Source of the DNA: Dictyocoela muelleri | Lineage: Eukaryota > Microsporidia | Assembly (NCBI GenBank): GCA_016256075.1 | Contig: SDVU01000157.1 | Location: 1 to 19,001, forward strand | Direction: 5' to 3' | Length of the DNA stretch: 19,001 nucleotides | Shown here: positions 1-8,084 of the stretch, one piece after another | Layout: every line of letters starts with the position of its first letter | Numbering within the stretch: position 1 is the first letter of the stretch | Program-made: the position numbers and the translations under genes | Notes under the pieces: model-generated | What the model saw: only the letters and a program-made list of their open reading frames with translations | Databases searched by the model: none | What the model was told of the DNA's origin: nothing

Positions 1-540
1 CTTCAAAGTAAAATTCAAGATTCTTATAAACAACTTTCAAGTGTTTAACGCATTAAATAATAATTTAAACCAAGATGGAATTAAAAAGAAGATATACAAA
101 CTTACTGTTATAAATTTGATTGAAAAATCTTTTAATGCGATATCACATTAAGCTATCGAGATTTGTTGGGATAAAAGTAAAATATAGAATTTAGATACAA
201 ATGAAAACGATATTTATGTTCCTGATTTATCTTATTTAAATGATAATAAAGAATCTAAAATGAGTGACATATATGATGAGGAAAAAGAAATAGAAAATAA
301 CTTTACTGAAGAATTAATAAGTATTGATTACAATGTAGACTTATTACATAACCATTTGAGATTTAAAATTCAAAAAAACTGTTTTATTATATAAATACAT
401 AGTTTAAAATACCTTAAAGATTGTCTAGACCTTCAAGATAATGTTGTCTCTGAAGTTCTTGATAAACAATAAAAAAAGAATAATTTAGATTTTTATCTAC
501 TTAAATATAATAATAGTTAGTTTATTGATGTTCTAAAAAA
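1..540 (+). pseudogene. Decayed coding remnant, possibly pogo/Tigger-type transposase C-terminal part
   Basis: One plus-strand frame (codons starting at positions 2 modulo 3) reads as protein-like sequence, broken by in-frame stops at 149, 185, 392 and 470. It is fully open between 188 and 391 with an acidic stretch rich in Asp, Glu and Asn. Before the first stop it reads NLIEKSFNAISH, and after it AIEICWDKSKI. The spacing of the Ile and the Cys-Trp pair resembles the end of the DDE_1 (pogo/Tigger/jerky) transposase domain, where a Trp-Lys-Gly/Lys-Ile motif follows the catalytic core. The catalytic part would lie left of the window. Assignment is an inference from a short motif; it could instead be a decayed member of a host gene family. 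No intact start or end is seen. Confidence 0.4.
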
Positions 541-585
541 GTTCGATTTTTTTTAGAAGTTCGATTTTTTATGCGTTTTTTAGAA
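541..585. repeat. Short tandem repeat of a T-rich 20-base unit
   Basis: Two near-identical units, each an AAGTTCGA core followed by a T run, lie back to back just downstream of the decayed coding remnant. Probably slippage; no function is implied. Confidence 0.4.
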
Positions 586-619
586 TATAGCTAAAAAAAT
601 ATAACTCGACTGTATATAT

Positions 620-1070
620 ATTACATGTTGACAACATTTATAGCTGCCAACCTGAAGATTTGTCTCCTACCGCGGTCTGTGACATTTGGTTCTTAGTGTT
701 CCAATAATACGTCACTTCCTAAGCTACCCAGAAGCCTAACTTTATATGCGATTCTCGTTTTATCAATGACTCGGCAGGATACAGGTAATTAGTAGCTTTC
801 CATGATTTTTTTTCACTAACTTTTTCCTAGATGCGTTGCCTCACTCACCCCTACACCTAAGAGAGCTTCTTCTGCTTCATTGTCATATTAGACCAAGTCT
901 CAATCAGCTATACCATACTAGAACAACTGTATATTAAGCTATAATTATATAGTTATGACCGCTTAATGTCAATATCTCATTATTTATTAAAGAGTGACGT
1001 CAAGGGGATATGAACCACGAAACTTAAATTTTAAATTCAAGAGTGTTAACGACTGAGCTATCTGGCTGAG
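620..1070 (-). mobile_element. SINE-like repeat with tRNA-derived head, copy 1
   Basis: Read on the minus strand, positions about 1066 down to 996 resemble a tRNA: GCCAGATAGCTCAGTCGTTA matches a Pol III A box, a CTTGAA/TTTAAG-type anticodon-like stem follows, and GTGGTTCATATCC matches a B box. A body of about 370 bases follows, ending near 620. The same head-plus-body arrangement recurs at 9210-9645 and 15189-15635 (minus) and, head and proximal body only, at 7699-7840 (plus). The best conserved body blocks align around 747-785 with 15330-15366, and around 780-800 with 9360-9380. This is the least decayed A/B box of the set. No target-site duplication could be proven in the A+T-rich flanks. 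Confidence 0.6.
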
Positions 1071-1079
1071 ATTAATAAA

Positions 1080-1530
1080 ATGTATAAAAAAAATATCCAT
1101 AAAAAAAAAACCGGATCAGATCTATTATTCTCAAGTGGAAGAAACTTTACTTAAAAAAATATAAATTTCGGATCAGTGTCATTTTTCCTCTAATGTGGAA
1201 AAAGTGACTTATAAGAAAAAAAAATTCTAATGTTAACGTTTGAGATATATGAAAAAAAACTACGTTTTAAGCACATAAGCTTTCATTGGGCTTTCTATGC
1301 GCTATAAAATGATCCGTAATTGGAATATATGTCAAATAAATATGTGTCGATGAGAATCGTTCTTTATACACGGAATATTAAGTATAAGAGTAGAAAGGCT
1401 TAACTAAAGATTGTCAGAGTTTTAAAATTATTCACTATAAGATTAGATTCGTTTTTGATGGCATTACAACATGCTTAAAGATTGTAGTGTGAATTATAAT
1501 CAAATTTGCAGCTGTAAAATCTCAGTATCT
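1080..1530. other. Gene-free A+T-rich stretch with a diverged direct repeat
   Basis: No gene is supported. Two related segments, about 1111-1153 and 1168-1212, share a CGGATCAG start, a central GTGGAA and an ACTTA end, suggesting an old local duplication. From about 1260 to 1530 no further structure was recognised. Confidence 0.4.
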
Positions 1531-2040
1531 TGTTAAAATACGTGAGCAATGGATGCTAGATTATAGAACAAAGTTAATAATCTAATTATATCGTGGATAA
1601 CTCCTAATTCAGTAAACTTCAATAGAGAGTGTTTTACACATGGAACACACGATGAGACAATGTTAATTATAAAGGATAATGCCATAGATGAAGGTATACA
1701 TATAATGTAACAAAATACCGTTGTTGTGAGGAAGTAGGACTGCAAATCACTAAAGCATTAGCCAAAGTCATTCCAAACAGAAAGGAAAAAGTATATATTG
1801 CCGATTTTGAGAAACGTGCTTTAAAGCCCATTATGATATATTAATATTCAACATAAAAATGTTTAGCCACAATTGATGCTATTCCATACACGGTATTTCA
1901 TAAATATAAATTTGAAAAAAATTTTAATGGATCAAATATCCAATCCGTAGAACCTTTCAAAAATATAATAGAACAAGGAATAGAGCGACTAAAATAGGTG
2001 TTAGCGGGTTTAAAACAAGATTTAAATATTAATTATCTTT
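1530..2040 (+). pseudogene. Decayed piggyBac-like transposase remnant
   Basis: Several plus-strand stretches in different frames read as protein. FTHGTHDETMLIIKD (about 1632-1676) resembles the DE-M-pFKGR block around the first catalytic Asp of piggyBac transposases. Next comes GLQITKALAKVIPNRKEKVY followed by IADFEKRALKPI (about 1740-1836), which matches the spacing of the piggyBac L-----IP----vy-DNFysS--L block, and then KCLATIDAIPYTVFHKY (about 1857-1908), like the family's K-LGTIR-NR segment. The last stretch runs open to a TAG near 1997. At least two in-frame TAA codons and frame changes show that it is dead. The family call rests on motif order and spacing, not on a search. Confidence 0.42.
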
Positions 2041-2349
2041 AAATTTAATAATTAGATCAAGAGGGCGTGGCTTTTTGAATTTAATTTATTATAATTTTTA
2101 ATTATTATTTTGTTATTTTTTTTATTATTAATACATGTAGGAAGGAAAAAATAAGACTTTTAAATTTTCAATGCAATATAAACAAAAATTACAAATTTTC
2201 TCTCAGCACAATAATCTGTATAAAAAGACAAATAAACAAAATATTATAGGTCTAACAGATAAATACGCCAATAAACTCGTAAAATATTTTTCATTTTAAG
2301 ATGACGAAAACATATTCGTTAAATCAGACTTATTAACTTTTCTTCTAAT
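2041..2349. other. A+T-rich left flank of the retroelement with a short unidentified reading frame
   Basis: The first ~100 bases are A/T-rich spacer. From about 2141 to 2298 one plus-strand frame is open for about 50 codons (first Met at 2171, MQYKQKLQIFSQHNNLYKK). It continues after a TAA up to the retroelement edge. It is Lys/Gln/Asn-rich and unrecognised. It may be a remnant of a gene or transposon into which the retroelement inserted, but no continuation was found on the other side at 6641. Confidence 0.3.
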
Positions 2350-2645
2350 TGACGGACTTTGGAGAGATCCGTCATAAAAATAAAAGTTGATTATAAAAAG
2401 ACATTTTGGTTAAGAATTTTTTATTGAAATTATGGTCTTTATAGTCCAGTAAGATGCTTGTCGATTGGTACGGGGTGTTGTCTGTCGATGCGTTATGAGG
2501 ATTATGGCTGTCAGTTCTTTTATAGTTTAATCTTTCTAGAAATTTCCACAGAAAATTTCTAGAAATTGATTTTTATTCTGTTTTGGATTTTTTCTGAAGA
2601 ATTGATTTTTCTTATATTTTCTGTAATGTCATCGGTAGTATGACA
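2350..2645 (-). repeat. 3' LTR of the Ty3/gypsy element
   Basis: Direct repeat of 6348-6640. In element orientation it starts TGTCATACTACC and ends AGTCCGTCA. It is flanked on the inner side by the purine-rich tract. The C-terminal tail of the integrase region lies inside it. Confidence 0.93.
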
Positions 2646-3620
2646 TCCTCTTCCCTCCATGAAAGGTTTGATGTTTTTCTCATTGTGTCTAACCACTCTT
2701 CCATTTTCTTTTATCCACATCCGGCCTTTCTCTTTATCAAACTTTATTACTTCAAATGGTCCTAAATAACTATTTACAATTTTATCCTGAACAAAATTCT
2801 TTCTTAAGACATTATTACTTATCTTTATATTACTTATGATTCTTTTACGATTTTTACTATTAATTTCATTTTCTTTTAGACACCTTTCTATTGTTTTATT
2901 CTTTTTAAGGATACTTAAAAGATTTCTTTGCCTTACGTCGAAAATAGAATATCTATTTAAAAACTCAAAGAGACTAGCCCTAATAATCGTGTGATGTGTA
3001 AAATTAAGATTGATTTCGACATTCTTCATAACTTCTTTCAAACTCATACCTTAAAAATCTGAAGTACGTTTGTTATAGATGTGTTTATTCGCTCAGATAT
3101 GCCATTTCCTGTTGGATTGTATGGTGCAGTTCTTACGTGATTTATTTATTTACTTGTTAGAAACTCTTCAAATTTTTTTTGAAACATACTGTCTACCCAA
3201 ATCAGTTAAAAGATTTTTGGGTTTTGGATATTTTTCTAGCCACTTTTCAAATCTCTTTATTAACGAATTAGAACGTATATTTTTAAGAATGAAAACTCTT
3301 GTAAACCGACTGCAAATATCTGTAATTGTGAGAATGTAAAAATATTCTTGGCTGAAACTTGTTTTAAAATGAGATGTCTTTATCGGACCAAAAATATATG
3401 AACTAATAAATTCGAACGGATTTTCTGAATAAAGATATCCTGCAAATCTGCCTAATTTTTTATTCGTTTCTTTATTGAGTTGACATTGTAAACAATTTGC
3501 TGTAATTCTTTCTATTGTTCTTTTTAAGTTTTTAGCCACTATAAATTTGTTTACAGTTAGAAATAGTCTCTTTGATCCAGGATGTCCCAGATCTTCGTGT
3601 AGTTTGAATTTTTTTTCTGA
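2559..3620 (-). pseudogene. Integrase region of the Ty3/gypsy element (fossil)
   Basis: Near 3480-3600 the minus strand shows the family's zinc-binding arrangement: a His-x3-His pair (HEDLGH) and, some 30 residues on, CLQCQ. The core follows with a YILTITDICSRF-type block carrying an Asp, and a LLTDLGRQYVS block carrying the second Asp. The C-terminal part ends near 2559 with a chromodomain-free basic tail that runs through the purine tract into the LTR. In life this enzyme inserts the cDNA into the genome. Fossil copy, broken. Confidence 0.85.
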
Positions 3621-3779
3621 AACTGTGTTTTCTGGTATTTTAACTCTTTCTTTGTAGTCAATAAAATATTTGTCACATCCTTTATCATTTCCGCAGAGTT
3701 TATTATTTTCCGAGTTTTCTTGGATGTTGCATAAATTTTGGCTAGTCTTAAGATCCCAATATGATTTGTTTTCTACTGC

Positions 3780-4140
3780 GTTTAGAGTAGCTATTCGCGA
3801 TAAAGCGTCGGCTATGATGTTATCATTTTTTTTCGATTCTTTTTAATTCACAATTAAATTCTTCGAGGAGCAATTTCTAACGCCGTATTCTTTTAGAAAT
3901 TTCTGAGTCAAATAAGAGATTCTTATTGTCTGTGAGTATATATATTTTGCTTCCAATTACATAAGGTTTAAAAAACTCTAAGGATTTAAGTATACACAGC
4001 GCTTCTTTTTCCATGGAAGTATATTTCTGCTCCGTTGGTGTGAATTTATGACGGTGAAATGAAACTATTTCGCCTTTTTGCTTCTGTACACTACCCATAG
4101 CTCTATCTGAAGCATCTTATTCTAGGATAAAATAAGCACT
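3780..4140 (-). pseudogene. RNase H region of the Ty3/gypsy element (fossil)
   Basis: The minus strand around 3877-4098 reads HRHKFTPTEQKYTSMEKEAL followed by an ILTDNKNLLF block, the typical Ty3/gypsy RNase H signature (Y-t-EkE-LA and TDnknL). The domain removes RNA from RNA:DNA hybrids during reverse transcription. It lies directly between the reverse transcriptase and integrase regions, as expected. Fossil copy. Confidence 0.85.
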
Positions 4141-4149
4141 TGGATCTGG

Positions 4150-5020
4150 ATATTTTAATATTGGTGCATTATTTATGTCATTTAATATATTCCCAACTGC
4201 TTTCTGGTTTTCCGAATTCCATTCAATTTTTCCTTTTTCACGTAGCATATCAGTTAGAAATAATGTTTTATTGCTAAATCTAGGAAAAAAAAATTTAAAA
4301 TAAGTAAAAATACCTAATAGTTTTTGAATAGCCTTTCTTGTTTTTAAAAACTTGTAATTTTAAAATACGCAGAGGGGATGTATCGGCGCTTATTCTTTTT
4401 TCAGAAATTGTGTGTCCTAAAAATAAAATCTTTTCCTTATTGAACTCACTTTTTTCAAGGTTAATCTTTATGTTATTATCGTTAATTATTTTCAAAATTG
4501 TTTCTAAGTGTTCTTTGTGTTGTTCAACAGAATTAGAATGGACAATTATATCATCAAGATAAACTTTAACAAAATCTACACATCAAATATTTTATACATG
4601 ATTCTTTGAAAGGTTTTAGGTGAATTCTTTAACCCAAATGGCATACGTCTCCATTTGAACTTTTTTCGATCCAGAAGGCGGTATATTTCCGACTTTCTGG
4701 ATCCATTTCAACCCGGTAGTATCCTGACTTTAGATCTAACTTTGAAAATATCTTTGATCCTTTCATTTGAATGAATAAATCTATTATTTTAGGAAAATAT
4801 AACAATCATCTTGAGTTATTTTGTTTATTTTGCGATAATCAACAACGAGTCTTATATCGCCGTTACGTTTTAGTATCTGAAATGATGATGAAGCATATGG
4901 TGATTGGCTTGGCTGTATTATTTTATCTTTTTTCAGTCTTTCAACAAGTTCGAAAGTTTTTCTTTGATTCTAAGAGGAATTCTAGGGCTTCATTCGTATT
5001 ATCGTGTCCTCTGTCACATT
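4150..5020 (-). pseudogene. Reverse transcriptase region of the Ty3/gypsy element (fossil)
   Basis: On the minus strand the hallmark blocks appear in order: MPFGLKNSPKTFQRIM (about 4605-4652), the catalytic YLDDIIVHS (about 4536-4565), and INLEKSEFNKEKILFLGH (about 4405-4460), followed by the thumb/connection region. YLDD is the polymerase active-site motif. The region is flanked by protease upstream and RNase H downstream, consistent with Ty3/gypsy order. Fossil copy, broken. Confidence 0.88.
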
Positions 5021-5049
5021 AATCTTGTGTTTCACATCAGGAATCATTC

Positions 5050-5530
5050 CTATACTCTTTTTTTGGATTCGTTCGCCTTAAGAAACTTTGTACACTGCTC
5101 TGAAAGTGGGTATCCTGATTGCAAGTAAATCTTAGTTTTATCACTCACAATATCGTTTATTGTTTTTTCTTCTCTTTCATTTAAATTATAGCTAGAATCC
5201 GCTATTTCTACTTTCATGCTGTTTAGATCAATCTTTGCTTTGTTTTGTATAAAAAAATCCATTCCTAGAAAATTTCATGGTTCATTCTTTGCAATATTTT
5301 GCCTTTAACGTTTGAAATATTTGGCAATCGTTCTAGATTTTTAAATCGAAAAATGTTTCCTTATTCGTTGAGACTAATTATCCGTTAATCAATTCAGCTT
5401 TAATCGGCTTTATATTTGAAGTTTTAAGGTTATGCTTTTTAACAATGCTGTCATTTACATAGTTGAATGTTTATCCCGTATCTAATATGGCCGAGTATTC
5501 AGAATCTTCGATGTTTACCTTAATTTCAAG
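5050..5530 (-). pseudogene. Protease region of the Ty3/gypsy element (fossil)
   Basis: An ILDTG motif (5474-5488 on the minus strand) is the aspartic protease active-site signature. Downstream at about 5205-5262 is the GMDFF-type block (MDFFIQNKAKIDL) that ends retroviral-type proteases before the linker to reverse transcriptase. The domain processes the Gag and Pol polyproteins. Fossil copy. Confidence 0.7.
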
Positions 5531-5622
5531 AATTTTTGGAATTGTATTACTTGAATTGAGTAATAGGTTTTTTGAGTTTTCAACTTTATTGCTATTTTCA
5601 CCTCTGTTGCGACTCTTTATTT

Positions 5623-6495
5623 TTATTGCTCGACATTCAGAGGTTTCGTGATTGCAGAGGCTATTAAAGCTGCAATATTTCTGCTCGTGATGTTATTTTT
5701 TCTTTTTCTAGACTCAACAATTCTTTGAGGATCATACGATTCGTTTATATCCAACTGCTCTTTTAATGTTTCTTCAGTGCAGTTAATCATCTCGTAAATA
5801 TCAACTATGTTTCGAACGTTTAACCTTGACATTTCTAATTGCGTTCTTTTAGACAAGCCTGTATAAAATACCTCCTCTGCTTTGATACGTGTTTGGCTTT
5901 CGGTCTTTCCCATGCATATTTTTAATCTTTTACAAATGTTTACTTTGTTTTCCTTGTATTCTTTTATTCTTAAAAAATCATCTTGCCTTACATTAGATAA
6001 CATATTTAGGTATTTTGTGTAATGACTAGCAGGGTATTTATGAGATAGAATTATATCAATTATGTTATCTACCGTCGCGGCGTCTTGGATTAAGCTGTAA
6101 TACTTAGAATCTATCGAAGACCTCAGTACCTCTACCGCGGTTATGTCGTTCCATCCTGCTAATTTCACTGTTTGCTTGAATTCATCACTCCATTTAAATA
6201 AGTCTTGTTTCTGTATCTCTTCTAACATGCTAAAGCTCATTCTTATAGAGATTGTTGTGTTTGTTGGCGTGTGTTTAAACTCTCTCTTAGTGATAAAATT
6301 TTCATCAATTAGTCTCTCACTGAAGTCCTTTCTTGTTGAATTCAACTTGACGGACTCCGGAGAGATCCGTCCATAAAATATAAGTTGATTATAAAAAGAC
6401 ATTTTGATTGAAGATTTTTTATTGAAATTACGGTTCTTGATTGTCCAGTTGGATGCTTGTCGATTGGGACGGGGTGTTGACTGTCGATGCGTCAT
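5623..6495 (-). pseudogene. Gag-like region of the Ty3/gypsy element (fossil)
   Basis: The longest single reading stretch in the element, about 290 residues, placed first in element order. It starts inside the 5' LTR and has a basic N terminus followed by a helical region around LFKWSDEFKQTVKLAGWNDI. This resembles the capsid (retrotransposon_gag) region of Ty3/gypsy elements, where W/F-containing helices precede a region of the YCSLI-type. The call rests on position, helix pattern and neighbours rather than on a strict motif. Confidence 0.7.
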
Positions 6496-6640
6496 GGGGG
6501 TTATGGTTGTCAGTTCTTTTATAGTTTAATCTTTCTAGAAATTTCCACAGAAAATTTCTAGAATTATTTTTCTTCTTTTTGATTTTTTCTGAAGAATTGA
6601 TTTTTCTTATATTTTCTGTAATGTCATCGGTAGTATGACA
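6348..6640 (-). repeat. 5' LTR of the Ty3/gypsy element
   Basis: Direct repeat of 2350-2645, 293 bases, TG...CA termini in element orientation. The bases immediately internal to it (6331-6347) contain the palindrome GTTGAATTCAAC instead of a TGG-initial tRNA primer-binding site. The Gag-like reading frame begins within this LTR. Confidence 0.92.
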
Positions 6641-6946
6641 ATATCAAATGTCACGATTCGTCTCACCATAATCAAATTATCCCTAATTTTTTGTTAATAA
6701 ATTTTTTAAAAAAATGAAAAAAAATATTTGATAGATAATATAAATTATAAAAATCAAATGTGATTTTTTTAATTTTCATATTTCTTACACTTATGTTAAT
6801 TTTTAATTAAAAGTAACAACTTTATTAAGAAATAAAAAAACAAATGGTTTTCTACCAAATTAAAACATATGAAATAAATAAACTTAATTGGGTGAATTTT
6901 ACGATTCGCTCCGCAAAAAACGTGCGATCGTTGCAAGAGCGCGCAA
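6641..6946. other. Gene-free A+T-rich spacer
   Basis: No gene seen. An ACGATTCG motif occurs at 6652 and again near 6901, flanking the spacer; both are followed by a CTC/CTCC-rich stretch. This may be a remnant repeat or chance. Confidence 0.3.
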
Positions 6947-7027
6947 AACCTTCTTTTGTGAGATTCAAACCTATCATACCATCCGGGGTATGGAAGCCTA
7001 ACATCGTTACCGTTAGGCTAGAAGGTT
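6947..7027 (-). ncRNA. tRNA-like fold with A and B boxes
   Basis: In this A+T-rich zone an 81-base G+C-richer block folds like a tRNA on the minus strand. An 8-bp perfect closing stem (6947-6954 with 7020-7027) encloses a 7-bp hairpin (6996-7002 with 7012-7018) and a 6-bp hairpin (6975-6980 with 6987-6992). The start TAGCCTAACGG fits a Pol III A box, and GGTTTGAATCT (6961-6971) fits a B box. TTTT follows the 3' end at once, and a TTTTTT run lies some 25 bases further. It is not a standard tRNA: the D-arm is too long and no 7-base anticodon loop is evident. It could be a degenerate tRNA, the head of another SINE family, or a small Pol III RNA. Confidence 0.45.
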
Positions 7028-7093
7028 TAAAATATTTATTTATTACATATATATTTATTTTTTTTATTATAAACTGTGGTTATCAAAAAATTT

Positions 7094-7419
7094 GGATCTG
7101 GTATCAAATCTCCCTCGATATCATCTAGTATCAAATTCCCCCAACCCCATTAATAAATTAAGCAAAAAAATATTGAAATTTAAAACAATAAATTAAAATC
7201 AAATTTTAATTAAATTATGACCAAATTTAATATTTTTTTTCAGAATAAGAATTCTCAATGTTATAATAATAACATAGTTAAATTATACGAATTATTTTTT
7301 TTCTTGGTTTTCAAAAGAATTAATAGGCTAAATATCAATTTTTTTTTATAAAAGTAACCCACCCCATTAATCATTAATTTTTTCAAAAAAAATCTTAACA
7401 TAAATTTGATACCAGATCC
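7094..7419. mobile_element. MITE-like inverted-repeat element
   Basis: A 16-base sequence GGATCTGGTATCAAAT at 7094-7109 recurs as its exact reverse complement at 7404-7419, 294 bases apart, with no coding capacity between. Inside each end lies a related CCCCATTAAT block (about 7145 and 7362), in direct orientation. Size and structure fit a non-autonomous DNA transposon. No target-site duplication is clear, so the outer edges are uncertain. Confidence 0.45.
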
Positions 7420-7698
7420 ATTTTTTTTATATAGTAATGAAAAATATTTATGTTGTTTATTATTTATTAATTTCAGCCGGCATACAATTGTATATGAATT
7501 AAATTGTGCTGCATTTAACTGATTTTTAATTCTTACTAGACAATCTGTAAATTTCTCTAAAATTTAACACCCTGTTCGCGACATATTTGGAAATTTTTAT
7601 TTTCAGAAAACCACAAGTTTCTATTTTTTTTCAAAATTAAATTTTATAAATCAAAAAATAAGTTACACGGGAAAAATAAAGTAACTACGAATGAGATG
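7420..7698. other. Gene-free A+T-rich spacer
   Basis: No gene, RNA or clear repeat recognised in this stretch. Confidence 0.35.
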
Positions 7699-7840
7699 TG
7701 GCCAAAAAACTCAGTGGTTATCACTATTGAATGTAAAATTTAAGTATTCAATGGGCAATTACGCTGACGTCACTCTTTTGCTAAATAATGAGGGTGTGAA
7801 ATTAAGGAGTCTTAACTCTAGGTTTATAGTACAATATGTC
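7699..7840 (+). mobile_element. SINE-like repeat with tRNA-derived head, copy 4 (short, opposite strand)
   Basis: On the plus strand GGCCAAAAAACTCAGTGGTT is followed by TTGAATGTAAAATTTAAG, then TGACGTCACTCTTT and AAATAATGAG. These blocks appear in the same order and spacing on the minus strand of copy 1 (1066 down to about 970). Similarity fades near 7840, so only the tRNA-like head and the first ~70 bases of body are present. A G+C-rich stretch and a TTTTT run (7877-7881, a possible Pol III terminator) follow. The opposite orientation to the other three copies argues for dispersed transposition, not local duplication. Confidence 0.55.
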
Positions 7841-7946
7841 CCGCGCGCAGCGCATGACCTATGCGACCTGAGAGACCTTTTTATCATTTTTATTAATTTT
7901 CTTGAGAATTTTTTATATACTGATTTTTTATTAATATATTGATTTT

Positions 7947-7987
7947 CGTGAGGCAAATTTTTGCCTTCGGCAAAAATTTGCCTCACG
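7947..7987. repeat. Perfect 19-bp hairpin with a 3-base loop
   Basis: CGTGAGGCAAATTTTTGCC (7947-7965) pairs without mismatch with 7969-7987 across the loop TTC. A T run follows immediately on the plus strand. It resembles a bacterial intrinsic terminator in shape, but in this eukaryotic context it may be a small palindromic repeat or structured RNA element. No gene ends here. Confidence 0.7.
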
Positions 7988-8084
7988 TTTTTTATAAAAA
8001 ATTCAACCCTTAATGCCAAACATTTAATTTTATAAACATGTAGAAAATAAATGTGTATATAAAAATTTTATTTTACTGAAAGAT

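Larger units (their letters stand above)
2350..6640 (-). mobile_element. Ty3/gypsy LTR retrotransposon, broken fossil
   Basis: A 4.3-kb element on the minus strand with direct terminal repeats and the part order gag, protease, reverse transcriptase, RNase H, integrase, which defines the Ty3/gypsy (Metaviridae) type. The terminal repeats are 296 and 293 bases and begin TG and end CA in element orientation. They differ at roughly 8% of positions by eye, so insertion is not recent. A purine-rich tract (2646-2658 on the opposite strand) abuts the 3' LTR. The coding region is broken in several places, on the order of ten interruptions, so this copy is a fossil. No clear target-site duplication is visible: the five bases at each edge differ. 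Confidence 0.93.

Noticed and set aside
1-540. A non-standard genetic code (TAA/TAG read as Gln).
   Set aside because: The P5A ATPase and TFIIA genes use CAA for Gln and end at ordinary stops, and the remnants also contain frameshifts.
1000-1066. A functional tRNA gene on the minus strand.
   Set aside because: A/B boxes are good, but acceptor and T stems do not pair and the segment continues into a repeat shared with three other loci, so a SINE-like head fits better.
2340-6650. A target-site duplication flanking the Ty3/gypsy element.
   Set aside because: The bases outside the two LTRs (CTAAT on the left, ATATC on the right) do not match.
6844-7128. A 94-codon plus-strand reading frame.
   Set aside because: It crosses the tRNA-like fold and the edge of an inverted-repeat element, with no protein motif.
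7691-8019. Two overlapping frames of about 85 codons on opposite strands.
   Set aside because: They cover the SINE-like copy and the hairpin; nothing protein-like.
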